Source of the DNA: Bradyrhizobium diazoefficiens
GTDB lineage: Bacteria; Pseudomonadota; Alphaproteobacteria; Rhizobiales; Xanthobacteraceae
Length of the DNA stretch: 64,000 nt
Direction of reading: 5' to 3'
Assembly (NCBI RefSeq): GCF_016616885.1
Contig: NZ_CP067102.1
Location: 3,748,501-3,812,500, forward strand
Under the pieces are notes generated by a model. It searched no databases, was not told the origin of the DNA, and was given only the letters and a program-made list of their open reading frames with translations. Below are positions 17,731-25,742 of this stretch, piece by piece. The position numbers and the translations under genes were made by a program. Position 1 is the first letter of the stretch. The number at the start of each line of letters is the position of its first letter.

Positions 17731-18189
17731 TCAGCGATAGTGCAGGGCGATCAGCTCGGCGATGCAGGCGGGCTTCTTGCCGCCTTCGATCTCGATCACG
17801 AGATGGTAGTTCACGCGCAGGCCATCCGGCGGCACGTCCTCGGCTTCCGCGACCGTGACGCGGCCGCGGAGCTTGGAGCCCGACGGCACCGGCGCCAGAT
17901 ACCGTATCCGGTCCGCGCCGTAGTTCAGGGTGTTGCGCAGGCCCTTCAAGCTGATCACCGAGCGGATAAACAGCGGCGCAAGCGCCAGCGACAAGAGCCC
18001 GTGGGCGATGGTGGTGCCGCCGGGCAGCTCTTTTTTAGCACGCTCCTGATCGACATGGATCCATTGCTCATCGCAGGTTGCCTCGGCAAACTGGTTGATC
18101 CGATCCTGCGACACCTCGACCCAATCGCTGACGCCGATCTCCGTGCCAATGGCGGATTTGATCTCGTCGAAATCGCTGAATATCCGCAT
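17731..18189 (-). CDS. MaoC-family (R)-enoyl-CoA hydratase
   Basis: A 152-aa hot-dog-fold hydratase. The catalytic Asp-His pattern is visible as QFAEATCDEQWIHVD (about residues 33-47) followed by TIAHGLLSLALAP (about 60-72). Enzymes of this type hydrate crotonyl-CoA to (R)-3-hydroxybutyryl-CoA or run in reverse, connecting beta-oxidation and polyhydroxybutyrate. The gene follows scoB by 10 bp on the minus strand and converges with fabI. It is likely the last gene of scoA-scoB-maoC. Confidence 0.87.
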   Translation of the reverse strand: MRIFSDFDEIKSAIGTEIGVSDWVEVSQDRINQFAEATCDEQWIHVDQERAKKELPGGTTIAHGLLSLALAPLFIRSVISLKGLRNTLNYGADRIRYLAPVPSGSKLRGRVTVAEAEDVPPDGLRVNYHLVIEIEGGKKPACIAELIALHYR

Positions 18190-18199
18190 GGCCGTGACC

Positions 18200-18850
18200 T
18201 CACAGCTTCATTTCTGGAACGCTGTCGGGGACGACAAGCTCGGCCTCGGTCACCGCCAGGACTTCGCCAACGCTGATGCCAGGCGCGGTTTCCAGCAGCG
18301 TCGCCTTCCCGTCCGGGAAGGCGATCACGGCCATGTCCGTCACAACCAGGTTTACCGGCCGCGCCGACGTCAGCGGCAGCGTGCATCTTGCGACGATCTT
18401 CGACTTGCCCTTGGCGGCGTGCTGCATAGCGACGATGACCCGCTTGGCGCCGGTGACCAGATCCATCGCCCCGCCCATGCCCGGCACCATCTTGCCGGGA
18501 ATCATCCAATTGGCGAGATGGCCGTGCGCATCGACCTGGAGACCGCCGAGCACAGTGACATCGACATGGCCGCCGCGGATCAATCCGAACGACATCGCGC
18601 TGTCAAATGTGCAGGCCCCGGGCAGAGCGCTGATCGGCTTGCCTCCGGCGTCAGTCAACGTCGGATGCGCCATGCCCTGCTCAGGGATCGGTCCGGTGCC
18701 GATCAGGCCGTTCTCCGACTGGAAGAACACCTTCAGGTCGGATGGGATGTAATTCGCGACCAGCGTCGGAATGCCGATGCCGAGATTGACGAGGTTGCCG
18801 CTCCTCAACTCCTTGGCGACGCGTCGGGCGATGATGGTCTGTGCATCCAT
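18200..18850 (-). CDS. scoB: 3-oxoacid CoA-transferase subunit B
   Basis: A 216-aa beta subunit of a family I CoA transferase, which moves CoA between succinyl-CoA (or acetyl-CoA) and acetoacetate or another short acid. Family markers are the VNLGIGIPTLVANYI stretch (about residues 19-33), SENGLIGTGP with the catalytic glutamate (about 45-54), and the C-terminal part with VVTDMAVI. The alpha subunit gene lies 4 bp upstream. The pair is probably expressed from the FixK-like promoter at 19575-19588. Confidence 0.92.
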   Translation of the reverse strand: MDAQTIIARRVAKELRSGNLVNLGIGIPTLVANYIPSDLKVFFQSENGLIGTGPIPEQGMAHPTLTDAGGKPISALPGACTFDSAMSFGLIRGGHVDVTVLGGLQVDAHGHLANWMIPGKMVPGMGGAMDLVTGAKRVIVAMQHAAKGKSKIVARCTLPLTSARPVNLVVTDMAVIAFPDGKATLLETAPGISVGEVLAVTEAELVVPDSVPEMKL

Positions 18851-18854
18851 GATC

Positions 18855-19502
18855 TCACCCGTTCGTAATGAGGTAGTCGACGAGCGGCGCCGGCGTCACG
18901 ACATGGTCGGGCGCGATGACGCCCACGGGCACGATGTGCTCTGCCGTCACGATTACGGTGTCGGCCGCCATGGCCATGACCGGATTGAAATTGCGGGACG
19001 TCAGTGCGTAGGCAAGGTTGCCCAGATAGTCGGCGAGAAAGGCATGTACCAGCGCGAACTGAGCCCGCAACGCTGTCTCGAGCAGGAATGATTTGCCGTC
19101 GACTTCGATCTGGCGCTTGCCTTCCGCGACCAGTGTGCCGACGCCCGTTGCTGTCAGAATGCCGCCGAGGCCGCATCCGCCTGCGCGAATTCGCTCGACG
19201 AAAGTTCCTTGCGGAACGAGATCGACGGCGATCTGGCTCGCCAGCATCTGCTGCTGCGCCTTCGGGTTGAGGCCGATATGCGTCGCGGTCAGGCGCGAGA
19301 CCAACGCCGCGTCGAACAATTTGCCGACACCTTTGCCCGGAAGCGCGGCGTCGTTGCAGATCAGCGAAAGGCCGTTCTTTTGCTGCCGGACCACTTCATC
19401 GAGCAGGCGCTCCGGTGTCCCGACCCCCATGAACCCGCCGACCATGACGCTGGCGCCGGGCGGGATCATCGCAACGGCTTCTTCGACGGAAATGGCCTTC
19501 AT
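18855..19502 (-). CDS. scoA: 3-oxoacid CoA-transferase subunit A
   Basis: A 215-aa alpha subunit partner of ScoB. It starts MKAISVEEAVAMIPPGASVMVGGFMGVGTP, cut here to its recognisable halves: the glycine-rich MVGGFMGVGTP (about residues 17-27) and CNDAALPGKGVGKLF, both typical of the family. The ATG at 19502 is chosen for its GGAGT ribosome binding site; an upstream in-frame ATG would lie before the FixK-like site. First gene of scoA-scoB-maoC, reading away from the K+ channel gene. Confidence 0.92.
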   Translation of the reverse strand: MKAISVEEAVAMIPPGASVMVGGFMGVGTPERLLDEVVRQQKNGLSLICNDAALPGKGVGKLFDAALVSRLTATHIGLNPKAQQQMLASQIAVDLVPQGTFVERIRAGGCGLGGILTATGVGTLVAEGKRQIEVDGKSFLLETALRAQFALVHAFLADYLGNLAYALTSRNFNPVMAMAADTVIVTAEHIVPVGVIAPDHVVTPAPLVDYLITNG

Positions 19503-19574
19503 GATTGGGACTCCGGTCAATAGGCGATCGATGGAAGGCATCTTGAAATGTTGGCAAAGCACTGCTGCGCGCCC

Positions 19575-19588
19575 TTGATCTGTGTCAA
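19575..19588. promoter_or_regulatory. FixK/FNR-like box between scoA and the K+ channel gene
   Basis: TTGATCTGTGTCAA has one mismatch to TTGAT-N4-ATCAA. It lies 73 bp upstream of scoA on the minus strand (predicted leader about 38 nt) and 114 bp upstream of the channel start on the plus strand. Control of scoAB-maoC fits best by spacing. Confidence 0.7.
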
Positions 19589-19701
19589 AGCTTCTCATCG
19601 GTCCGACGGCCAACCATCCTACGGGCGTTTCGGTCCACGGCTTGCGAATCCGATGGCGATGGAGAAGCCGAAATGGCGAGCCGGCTGGGGAAAAGAGGAC
19701 G

Positions 19702-20160
19702 ATGGCGCTTCAATTCCTGACCGGAATCATTGTCAGCGTGATCAACATCATTATCCACGCTTTGGCGACTGTCGGCGTCGTCGGCCTCGCCCGTTCAGCG
19801 GGCTTGCAGCAGACATCATGGCCGAGATGGCATTTGATGACCGTGATGGTCGGAACCGCCGCCGCGCTGATGGTCGCACATACGCTGGAGATCTTCGTCT
19901 GGGCGCTCGCCTACGCGGTCGTCGGCGCCGCACCGGAGGGCAGCGATCTTCTCTATTTTGCCTTTGTCAACTACACCACGCTCGGCTACGGCGATATCAC
20001 GCCCGTGCCAGCCTGGCGGCTGACGGGGCCGATGACCGCGATGAACGGCATCCTGATGTTCGGCTGGTCGACTGCGGTCCTGTTCGAAGTCCTGCGCAAG
20101 ACGCTGGAGCACCTGTCCGCGATCGGCGCTCCCGGTTTCAAGCCTGAAGATCGAGACTAG
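19702..20160 (+). CDS. Two-helix potassium channel protein
   Basis: A 152-aa Ion_trans_2-type channel. Helices are predicted at about residues 5-27, 39-62 and 106-130, with a pore loop between the last two that carries the K+ selectivity filter TLGYGD (about residues 93-98) in NYTTLGYGDITP. No cytoplasmic RCK/TrkA domain follows, so it is a minimal channel. ATG at 19702 with AGAGGA before it. It converges with fixK, overlapping it by 23 bp at the 3' ends. Under the FixK-like site at 19575 it may be induced at low oxygen; its role could be membrane-potential or osmotic control. Confidence 0.82.
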   Translation: MALQFLTGIIVSVINIIIHALATVGVVGLARSAGLQQTSWPRWHLMTVMVGTAAALMVAHTLEIFVWALAYAVVGAAPEGSDLLYFAFVNYTTLGYGDITPVPAWRLTGPMTAMNGILMFGWSTAVLFEVLRKTLEHLSAIGAPGFKPEDRD

Positions 20161-20821
20161 CGAGTTGGGGCCGGTCGAGCAGCACGATCTGGCGCTGGGT
20201 GCTGCCGATGAAGCCGAGGACCTTGAGCTCATGCAGCCGCGATAATGCGCGCGATACGGTTTCCAATGTGAGGCCCAGATAGTCGGCGATATCGCGCCGT
20301 GACATCGGCAGCGCCATGATGCCAGCTGCCGTCAAACGCTTGTCCATCTCGAGCAAGAACGCCGCGACCCGCTCCAGCGAGGTCTTGCGGCCGAGCAGAA
20401 GCATGTGATCTTCCGCATGCTGCAGATTGATTGTGGTCATGCTGAGCAGGTTGCGCGCGACCATTGCGTCGCTTTCGGCCGCCATCTCCAGACTTTGACG
20501 CTTGATGAGGCGAACGGTGGTGTCCACGATGGCCTCAGCCGTGAATCGGTGCTCGTTGCCGTTCTCCAGTCCAAAAATGTCGCCGGCGAGGTGAAACGCG
20601 CCGATCTGACGCCGGCCATCCGACAGGAGCTTGTGGCTTCGCACTGCGCCAGATCTGATCTGATAGACGTACTCAGCCGGCTCCTTTTCACCGTAAACCT
20701 CTTTGCCCTTTTTGTAGGCAAATTCGATCAAGCTGACCATCGGATTCGAGATGCTGGTCATTCCGAAATCACGGAGCGAATTGGCGCAAGGCAGCGGATC
20801 GGCCGTGATGCGTACAAACAT
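20138..20821 (-). CDS. fixK: FixK/FNR-type transcription regulator
   Basis: A 227-aa Crp/Fnr-family regulator. An N-terminal cyclic-nucleotide-binding-like barrel (about residues 20-135, with DIFGLENG) is followed by a dimer helix and a C-terminal winged HTH. The recognition helix carries E..SR (LTLETVSRALSRL, about residues 189-201), the arrangement that reads TTGAT half sites. The cysteine cluster for an iron-sulfur centre seen in FNR/FnrN is missing (one cysteine near residue 13), so it belongs with FixK-type proteins controlled at transcription level. ATG at 20821 after GAGGAGA. It is the likely reader of the TTGAT boxes in this window, though other FixK proteins may share them. Confidence 0.88.
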   Translation of the reverse strand: MFVRITADPLPCANSLRDFGMTSISNPMVSLIEFAYKKGKEVYGEKEPAEYVYQIRSGAVRSHKLLSDGRRQIGAFHLAGDIFGLENGNEHRFTAEAIVDTTVRLIKRQSLEMAAESDAMVARNLLSMTTINLQHAEDHMLLLGRKTSLERVAAFLLEMDKRLTAAGIMALPMSRRDIADYLGLTLETVSRALSRLHELKVLGFIGSTQRQIVLLDRPQLASLDLQA

Positions 20822-21071
20822 GGGCCGTCTCCTCAACTCATCGCTGAATTGGTCTCAGGCTGACTGTCTCATCGCAGGGAATGCGCCGCGCCGTCCCACT
20901 CCCGCCGAAGTTGATCTACGATGAACGCAGCATTCCCAACCATTGTCTCTAAGGCCATTGTACTAAAGGACAGGTCTGCATTATTTTGCAATAATTGGAC
21001 ACGTCGGCGTGTTGTTAAGTCATTCTAGCTGTCATTGTTTCGTTTTGTGGTTGTATTGAGATTTTCGAGGG
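20822..21071. promoter_or_regulatory. Divergent promoter region of fixK and the FixJ-like gene
   Basis: 250 bp between divergent regulatory genes. It is unusually AT-rich near 20960-21000 and contains an imperfect dyad around TGCATTATTTTGCAATA (20976-20992). No TTGAT-N4-ATCAA box is seen, so fixK here is not obviously self-controlled; a FixJ-type site is possible but not recognised. Confidence 0.45.
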
Positions 21072-21710
21072 ATGCGATTGCCGGGCCTTGTCCACGTGGT
21101 AGACGACGACGCTTCGTTCCGGACGGCGATCGAGCGTCGTCTGAGGCTCGCCGGCTATGACGTCGCGACCTATGCATCGGCACTGGAGCTGCTGGACCAC
21201 CTGCCGGGCGACGCGCAGCCGGGATGCATCCTGCTCGACGTGCAGATCCCGGGCTTGAGCGGCCCGGAATTGCAGAGCCGCTTGACCGAGCTTGGCTCGA
21301 CTGTGCCGATCGTCTTCCTCACCGGCCACGCCGATACCGCAACGACCGTGCGGGCCATCAAGGCCGGCGCCGAGGACTTCCTGACCAAGCCCGTATCGTC
21401 GGAGCAATTGATCGACGCGATCAAGCGCGCCCTGGCGCGTCAGGAGGCCGCACGTGGACAGCACGCCAAGCTCGATCTGCTCCGCGCCCTTGTCTCATCC
21501 CTGACGCCCCGTGAACGGCAGGTGTTCGACTTGATCGTGCGCGGCAGGATCAACAAGCAGATTGCCTATGAGCTTGGAACGACCGAACGCACCGTGAAGG
21601 CGCACCGCCACCAGGTGATGGAGAAAATGCGAGTTCATTCGCTTGCTGAACTTGTGTCGATCGCGGAGCGGCTTGGACTGCTCGATGCAAACGCTGTTCC
21701 GGGCAACTGA
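21072..21710 (+). CDS. FixJ-family response regulator (receiver + LuxR HTH)
   Basis: A 212-aa two-domain regulator. The receiver (about 5-120) has the acidic pair Asp11/Asp12, phospho-acceptor Asp56 (CILLDVQIPG), switch Thr84 (FLTGH) and Lys106 (FLTKPV). The output is a LuxR/FixJ-type HTH (about 138-200) with LTPRERQVF and the recognition part RTVKAHRHQVMEKM. This is the architecture of FixJ and TodT/StyR-type regulators. No kinase gene is adjacent. It is divergent from fixK, so control of fixK is a natural guess, parallel to FixJ-FixK2 in B. diazoefficiens. Confidence 0.87.
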   Translation: MRLPGLVHVVDDDASFRTAIERRLRLAGYDVATYASALELLDHLPGDAQPGCILLDVQIPGLSGPELQSRLTELGSTVPIVFLTGHADTATTVRAIKAGAEDFLTKPVSSEQLIDAIKRALARQEAARGQHAKLDLLRALVSSLTPRERQVFDLIVRGRINKQIAYELGTTERTVKAHRHQVMEKMRVHSLAELVSIAERLGLLDANAVPGN

Positions 21711-21886
21711 TCGGTTCCCTTCGGCTGCCAGAGCCGTGCAAGCGCGACCCTGCCCAAAGGGACAATATGAAAGTTTGTTGACGGTGTGCTTTATGAGCGC
21801 GCAATTGTTTGTGAGCTTTTCGGCCGAGAGAATCGATCCGCCGTCCGGAACGGTTCCGCGAGCCAGTAATTCTCTATTCATCCCGC

Positions 21887-22282
21887 ATGCCAGTCCGAGG
21901 TCGCTTCTTGCCGACACGCACGTCCGTCTTCGTCGTTGACGATGATTCCTCGATGCGCTCGAGCATCAGGCGGTTGCTGCGCGAGCACGGCTTCAGCGCG
22001 GCGTTGTTCGACTCGACGAAGGCGCTGCTCGATCACGGTGATTTCGACGAGGCCATCTGCATCATCATCGATATCGATCTGAATGGACAATCCGGCATCG
22101 AGCTGCGGCGGCGCCTGGCGGAGGAGGGCGTCACCGCGCCGGTCATCTATATTACCGGCAATGACAGCCGCGCAAACCGCCTGGCAGCGGTCGAGTCGGG
22201 ATGTATTGCCTACCTGACCAAGCCCTTCACGGCGCAGTCATTCATCGAATCGATTGAACGGGCCCGTATGGGATTCGTCTAG
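21887..22282 (+). CDS. Single-domain response regulator, FixJ-like receiver
   Basis: A 131-aa protein made of a receiver domain only. It has Asp18-20 (VFVVDDDSSM), the probable phospho-acceptor Asp62 in IIIDIDLNGQSG, a Thr at YITGND and the Lys in YLTKPF (about residue 113). No output domain is present. In related bacteria such proteins act as phosphate sinks or relay partners (FixL-FixJ/RegSR-type networks). It lies 176 bp after the FixJ-like gene on the same strand and may share its signal. ATG at 21887; ribosome binding site weak. Confidence 0.8.
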   Translation: MPVRGRFLPTRTSVFVVDDDSSMRSSIRRLLREHGFSAALFDSTKALLDHGDFDEAICIIIDIDLNGQSGIELRRRLAEEGVTAPVIYITGNDSRANRLAAVESGCIAYLTKPFTAQSFIESIERARMGFV

Positions 22283-22424
22283 CGCGATCGGTCCATTTGT
22301 TCGTCGATGTATTGCCCGAGCGTCTGGGCCGGTGCGGCCTTGTGGACAGTGGCGAATTGCCCGAGCGGCACTGTGGCTCCATCAGTCTTCGCATCGAGTT
22401 GATTTCCGCAGGGCGGAGACTGGC

Positions 22425-22438
22425 TTGATCCAGATCAA
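22425..22438 (+). promoter_or_regulatory. FixK/FNR box upstream of the SulP gene
   Basis: TTGATCCAGATCAA, a perfect site. At -41.5 it predicts a start near 22473 and a leader of about 38 nt to the ATG at 22511. Confidence 0.85.
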
Positions 22439-22510
22439 CCCCCCCTGGACTCCGAGCGCCATTTATGGGGCTGCTCGCGACACCGAGCGCCAGTAGGAGG
22501 AGGCTGGCAC

Positions 22511-24223
22511 ATGAAGTCACCTTTCCTGCCGCGAACCGGCTGGATTCGATCCTTTCCTCCATTTGGCTGGCTTGCCGAATATCGCAGTTCGTGGCTGCGC
22601 CCTGACGCGATCGCTGGAATTACTCTCGCGGCCTATGCGATACCGGTGTCGCTGGCCTACGCGGGACTCGCCGGCTTGCCGCCCCAGGTCGGCATCTACG
22701 GCTACATGCTCGGCGGTATCGGCTATGCTCTGCTCGGCTCGTCGCGCCAGCTTGCGGTCGGCCCGACGTCGGCGATCTCGCTAATGATTGCCGGCACCGT
22801 AGGCTCGCTCGCCGGAGGAGATGCGGCGCGATATACGCAGATTGCGAGTCTTGCCGCATGTGCTGTGGCACTGCTTTGCCTGATAGCTTGGCTGTTCAAG
22901 CTCAGCACGCTCGTCCGCCTGGTCAGCGACAGCATTCTCGTCGGCTTCAAGGCGGGCGCGGGGCTTACGATCATCATGAGTCAGCTGCCAAGCCTGTTCG
23001 GCGTTGCGGGTGGCGGCCACAATTTCTTCGGCCGCGCGAGCTTGCTTGCCAGTCAGCTTGGCGACGTCAATCTGTTTGTGCTGGCGATCGGGGCCATAGC
23101 GATACTGCTGTTGCTGCTCGGCGAGCGGCTCCTGCCTGGCCGGCCGGTCGGGCTCACGGTGGTCGTGCTATCGATCGTCGTCGCAACCCTCCTCGGTCTT
23201 CCCTCGCTGGGCATACCGGTCACCGGGAAAATCCCGGAAGGGTTGCCGGCATTCGCCGTGCCGACGTTTGGGCTGGTGGAGCCTGAAGAACTGTTTCCCC
23301 TCGCGGCCGGATGTCTGCTGCTGGCCTATATAGAAGGTGTCTCTGCGGCCCGCAGCTTTGCCGCCAAGCACGGATATAGTCTCGACGCGCGGCAGGAATT
23401 TTTGGGGCTGGGGGCTGCGAATCTCGCGGCGGCTTTTTGCCATGGCTACCCCGTCGCCGGCGGTCTGTCGCAATCCGCGGTGAATGATTCGGCGGGAGCA
23501 CGCTCGCCGCTGGCGTTGGTGTTTTGCGCGATCGCCCTTGCGTTGTGCCTGCTCTTCTTCACCAGACTATTGACCAACCTTCCCAAGGCGGTGTTGGCGG
23601 CCATAGTCTTTGCCGCCGTGTACAGGCTGGTCGATGTCCGTGCGCTGCTTCGCATGTGGAAGGTCAGCCAAATCGACTTCTATGCCGCAGCGATCGCGCT
23701 GGTATCGGTGCTGCTGCTGGGAATCCTGCAGGGCGTGTTGCTGGCGGCGCTCGCATCCATCTTCCTGCTGCTGGCGCGCGCCTCGCAGCCCAATGTGGCG
23801 TTCCTCGGTCGGCTTCCTGGAACCGGCCGCTACTCGGACAGCTCCAGGCATGACGGCGTCGAGCCGCTGGTCGGCGTGATTGCGTTCCGTCCCGAAGCCT
23901 CGCTGCTCTACATCAATGCCGAAACCATCCTGGAGACGGTCCTGGACGCGCTCCGGAAATCATCGGACATCAAGCTCGTGGCCTGCGATCTCTCGGCATC
24001 GCCCTATATCGATCTCGCCGGCGCGCGCATGCTGCACGATCTTCATGATGAACTCGCGTCCCATCAGGTGGCGTTCTGCATTGTGGGGGCGCACGCCCAA
24101 GTGCGCGATCTGTTGCGGGCGGAAGGACTGGCGGAGAAGACTGATAGCGGTGAATGGTTCCGGTCGCTCGACAGTGTGCTTGGCGGAATCGAGCAGGTTG
24201 AGCTCAATCGTGATCAAACCTAG
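22511..24223 (+). CDS. SulP-family anion transporter with STAS domain
   Basis: A 570-aa SLC26/SulP transporter. The membrane part (about residues 25-425) has ten or more helices. It begins with the family signature region (ITLAAYAIPVSLAYAGLAGLPPQVGIYGYM, residues 37-66, shown here in part) and includes GPTSAISLM. The STAS domain (about 440-555) is present, with the DLSASPYIDLAGARML segment. Substrates in the family range from sulfate and bicarbonate to dicarboxylates, and cannot be chosen here. ATG at 22511 follows AGGAGGAGG. It stands alone behind a perfect FixK box, so it is probably induced at low oxygen. Confidence 0.9.
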   Translation: MKSPFLPRTGWIRSFPPFGWLAEYRSSWLRPDAIAGITLAAYAIPVSLAYAGLAGLPPQVGIYGYMLGGIGYALLGSSRQLAVGPTSAISLMIAGTVGSLAGGDAARYTQIASLAACAVALLCLIAWLFKLSTLVRLVSDSILVGFKAGAGLTIIMSQLPSLFGVAGGGHNFFGRASLLASQLGDVNLFVLAIGAIAILLLLLGERLLPGRPVGLTVVVLSIVVATLLGLPSLGIPVTGKIPEGLPAFAVPTFGLVEPEELFPLAAGCLLLAYIEGVSAARSFAAKHGYSLDARQEFLGLGAANLAAAFCHGYPVAGGLSQSAVNDSAGARSPLALVFCAIALALCLLFFTRLLTNLPKAVLAAIVFAAVYRLVDVRALLRMWKVSQIDFYAAAIALVSVLLLGILQGVLLAALASIFLLLARASQPNVAFLGRLPGTGRYSDSSRHDGVEPLVGVIAFRPEASLLYINAETILETVLDALRKSSDIKLVACDLSASPYIDLAGARMLHDLHDELASHQVAFCIVGAHAQVRDLLRAEGLAEKTDSGEWFRSLDSVLGGIEQVELNRDQT

Positions 24224-24325
24224 GCCAACTGACAAGCGGGCACCCCGTCAGACGTCTGGGCCTCTTGCATCGCGAGGCGAGCCGGTCGGATCGGTAGGCG
24301 TCCGGTATCGCCAATGAAAACTCCG

Positions 24326-24339
24326 TTGATTTGGATCAA
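24326..24339 (+). promoter_or_regulatory. FixK/FNR box upstream of a small exported protein gene
   Basis: TTGATTTGGATCAA, a perfect site. Predicted start near 24374, about 30 bp before the ATG at 24405. Confidence 0.84.
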
Positions 24340-24404
24340 AGAAGGGTGGAGCGCGGTGCTCCTTGCTTGATAGGCTGGCCTCATCAATGCAAAGGAAAGA
24401 AATC

Positions 24405-24836
24405 ATGGGGATTGCTACACGCTTCGCATTCGCTACCCTGCTCGTCGGCGTCGCCGGCTACAGCGCGCCATCGCGCGCCGAGACCGGTCAGGTTGCCATT
24501 GTCTTCACCAAGGGCGGGTTTATCGTCGGTGTTGGTGGCGGCGAGGGTGTCCTGCTGTACCGAGGCCACAAATATCCGTTCACCGTCTCCGGCATGAGCG
24601 TCGGCTTCACGATCGGCGCGTCGACCACCAAATTTGTCGGCCGCGCCCTCAATCTGAGGGGCCCGCAGTCCATCGAAGGATCCTATGCGGCGGGCGGAGC
24701 AGGGGGCGCCGTTGCCGCGGGCGCCGGAGCCGTTCAGCTACAGAACGGCAATGGCGTGATCCTGCAACTCAGCGGTCCGAAAATCGGCGCAGAAGTGTCC
24801 GCTGCCGTCGGCGGGGTCACGATCCGCTTAAAATAG
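24405..24836 (+). CDS. Exported glycine-rich protein, SYLF-like, 143 aa
   Basis: A secreted or periplasmic protein: residues 1-26 form a signal peptide ending near APSRAE. The mature part is rich in glycine and beta-prone, with the pattern FTKGGFIVGVGGGEGVLLYRG (positions about 34-54) that recalls the SYLF/Ysc84 lipid-binding module (K.GF.VGG..G.GVL). It is short for that family, so the relation is tentative. A paralog lies at 29419-29886 with the same order of motifs. The ATG at 24405 is preceded by AAGGAAAG. A perfect FixK box lies 66 bp upstream. Confidence 0.74.
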   Translation: MGIATRFAFATLLVGVAGYSAPSRAETGQVAIVFTKGGFIVGVGGGEGVLLYRGHKYPFTVSGMSVGFTIGASTTKFVGRALNLRGPQSIEGSYAAGGAGGAVAAGAGAVQLQNGNGVILQLSGPKIGAEVSAAVGGVTIRLK

Positions 24837-24897
24837 AATTGAGGTGATCGGGCCGTGCTATGAGTGCGGCCCCCGATCGATGCTCTGTCCTGATTTT

Positions 24898-25698
24898 TCA
24901 GTACCGTTCTTCGACGAACTTCATCCCGCGCAAGCCTGCCTGGTCATTGTAGCGTCCCTTGTCGGAACGCGGCGGCAGCTTGACCTTGTTCTTCTTGATG
25001 CGTTTGTGCGGAATCGATTTCAGCAGATGAGCGATGCAGTTCAGCCGCGCCCGCCGCTTGTCGTCGGAGCGGATGATATGCCATGGCGCGTGTTTCGAAC
25101 TGGTTGCCTTCAACATCAGGTCGCGCGCCCGGGAATAGGCGTACCACCGCCGGTACGATTCCAGATCCATCGGGCTAAGCTTCCACTGCCGCACCGGATC
25201 GTCGATGCGCGCCCTGAAACGGCGCTCCTGCTCGTCCATCCCGACCTCAAGCCAGATCTTGATCAGGATGATCCCGCCGTCGATAACGTATTTCTCCATC
25301 TCGGGGCAGAGCGAGAGAAAGCGCTCGTGCTCGGCAGGTGAACAGAAGCCCATCACATATTCGACGCCGGCGCGGTTGTACCAGCTCCGGTCGAAGATCA
25401 CGATCTCGCCGCCGGCCGGAAACTGCTCCATGTAGCGCTGGAAGAAGAGCTGTGTCTTCTCGCGATCCGACGGCGCTGGCAAAGCCACCACGCGAAACGC
25501 ACGCGGACTGACCTTTTCGGTGATCGCCTTGATCGTGCCGCCCTTGCCGGCGGCGTCGCGGCCTTCGAACAGCACGATGACCCGGAGCTTGTTTGCTCTC
25601 ACATAGTCCTGGAGATGGCAAAGCTCGATCTGGAGCTTTTCCAGCTCCTTCTCGTAGTCCTTGCGCTTCATCCGTTCCGCGGGCTCGTTCTTTGCCAT
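24898..25698 (-). CDS. ppk2: Polyphosphate kinase 2
   Basis: A 266-aa PPK2 enzyme that transfers phosphate between polyphosphate and nucleotides. The Walker A motif is clear (VLFEGRDAAGKGG, about residues 43-55), followed by FDRSWYNRAGVE (Walker B region, about 103-114), and the lid segment with the KRRARLNCI part near the C-terminus. ATG at 25698 is preferred since GAAGGG lies 7 bp before it; an ATG two codons upstream is the alternative. It follows the 150-aa conserved gene by 44 bp on the minus strand. The perfect FixK box ahead of that gene may therefore drive both, linking polyphosphate turnover to low oxygen. Confidence 0.92.
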   Translation of the reverse strand: MAKNEPAERMKRKDYEKELEKLQIELCHLQDYVRANKLRVIVLFEGRDAAGKGGTIKAITEKVSPRAFRVVALPAPSDREKTQLFFQRYMEQFPAGGEIVIFDRSWYNRAGVEYVMGFCSPAEHERFLSLCPEMEKYVIDGGIILIKIWLEVGMDEQERRFRARIDDPVRQWKLSPMDLESYRRWYAYSRARDLMLKATSSKHAPWHIIRSDDKRRARLNCIAHLLKSIPHKRIKKNKVKLPPRSDKGRYNDQAGLRGMKFVEERY

Positions 25699-25742
25699 GC
25701 TCATCCCTTCGCCGCGTCAGGCCCAATGTGGCCAGACGGCGC

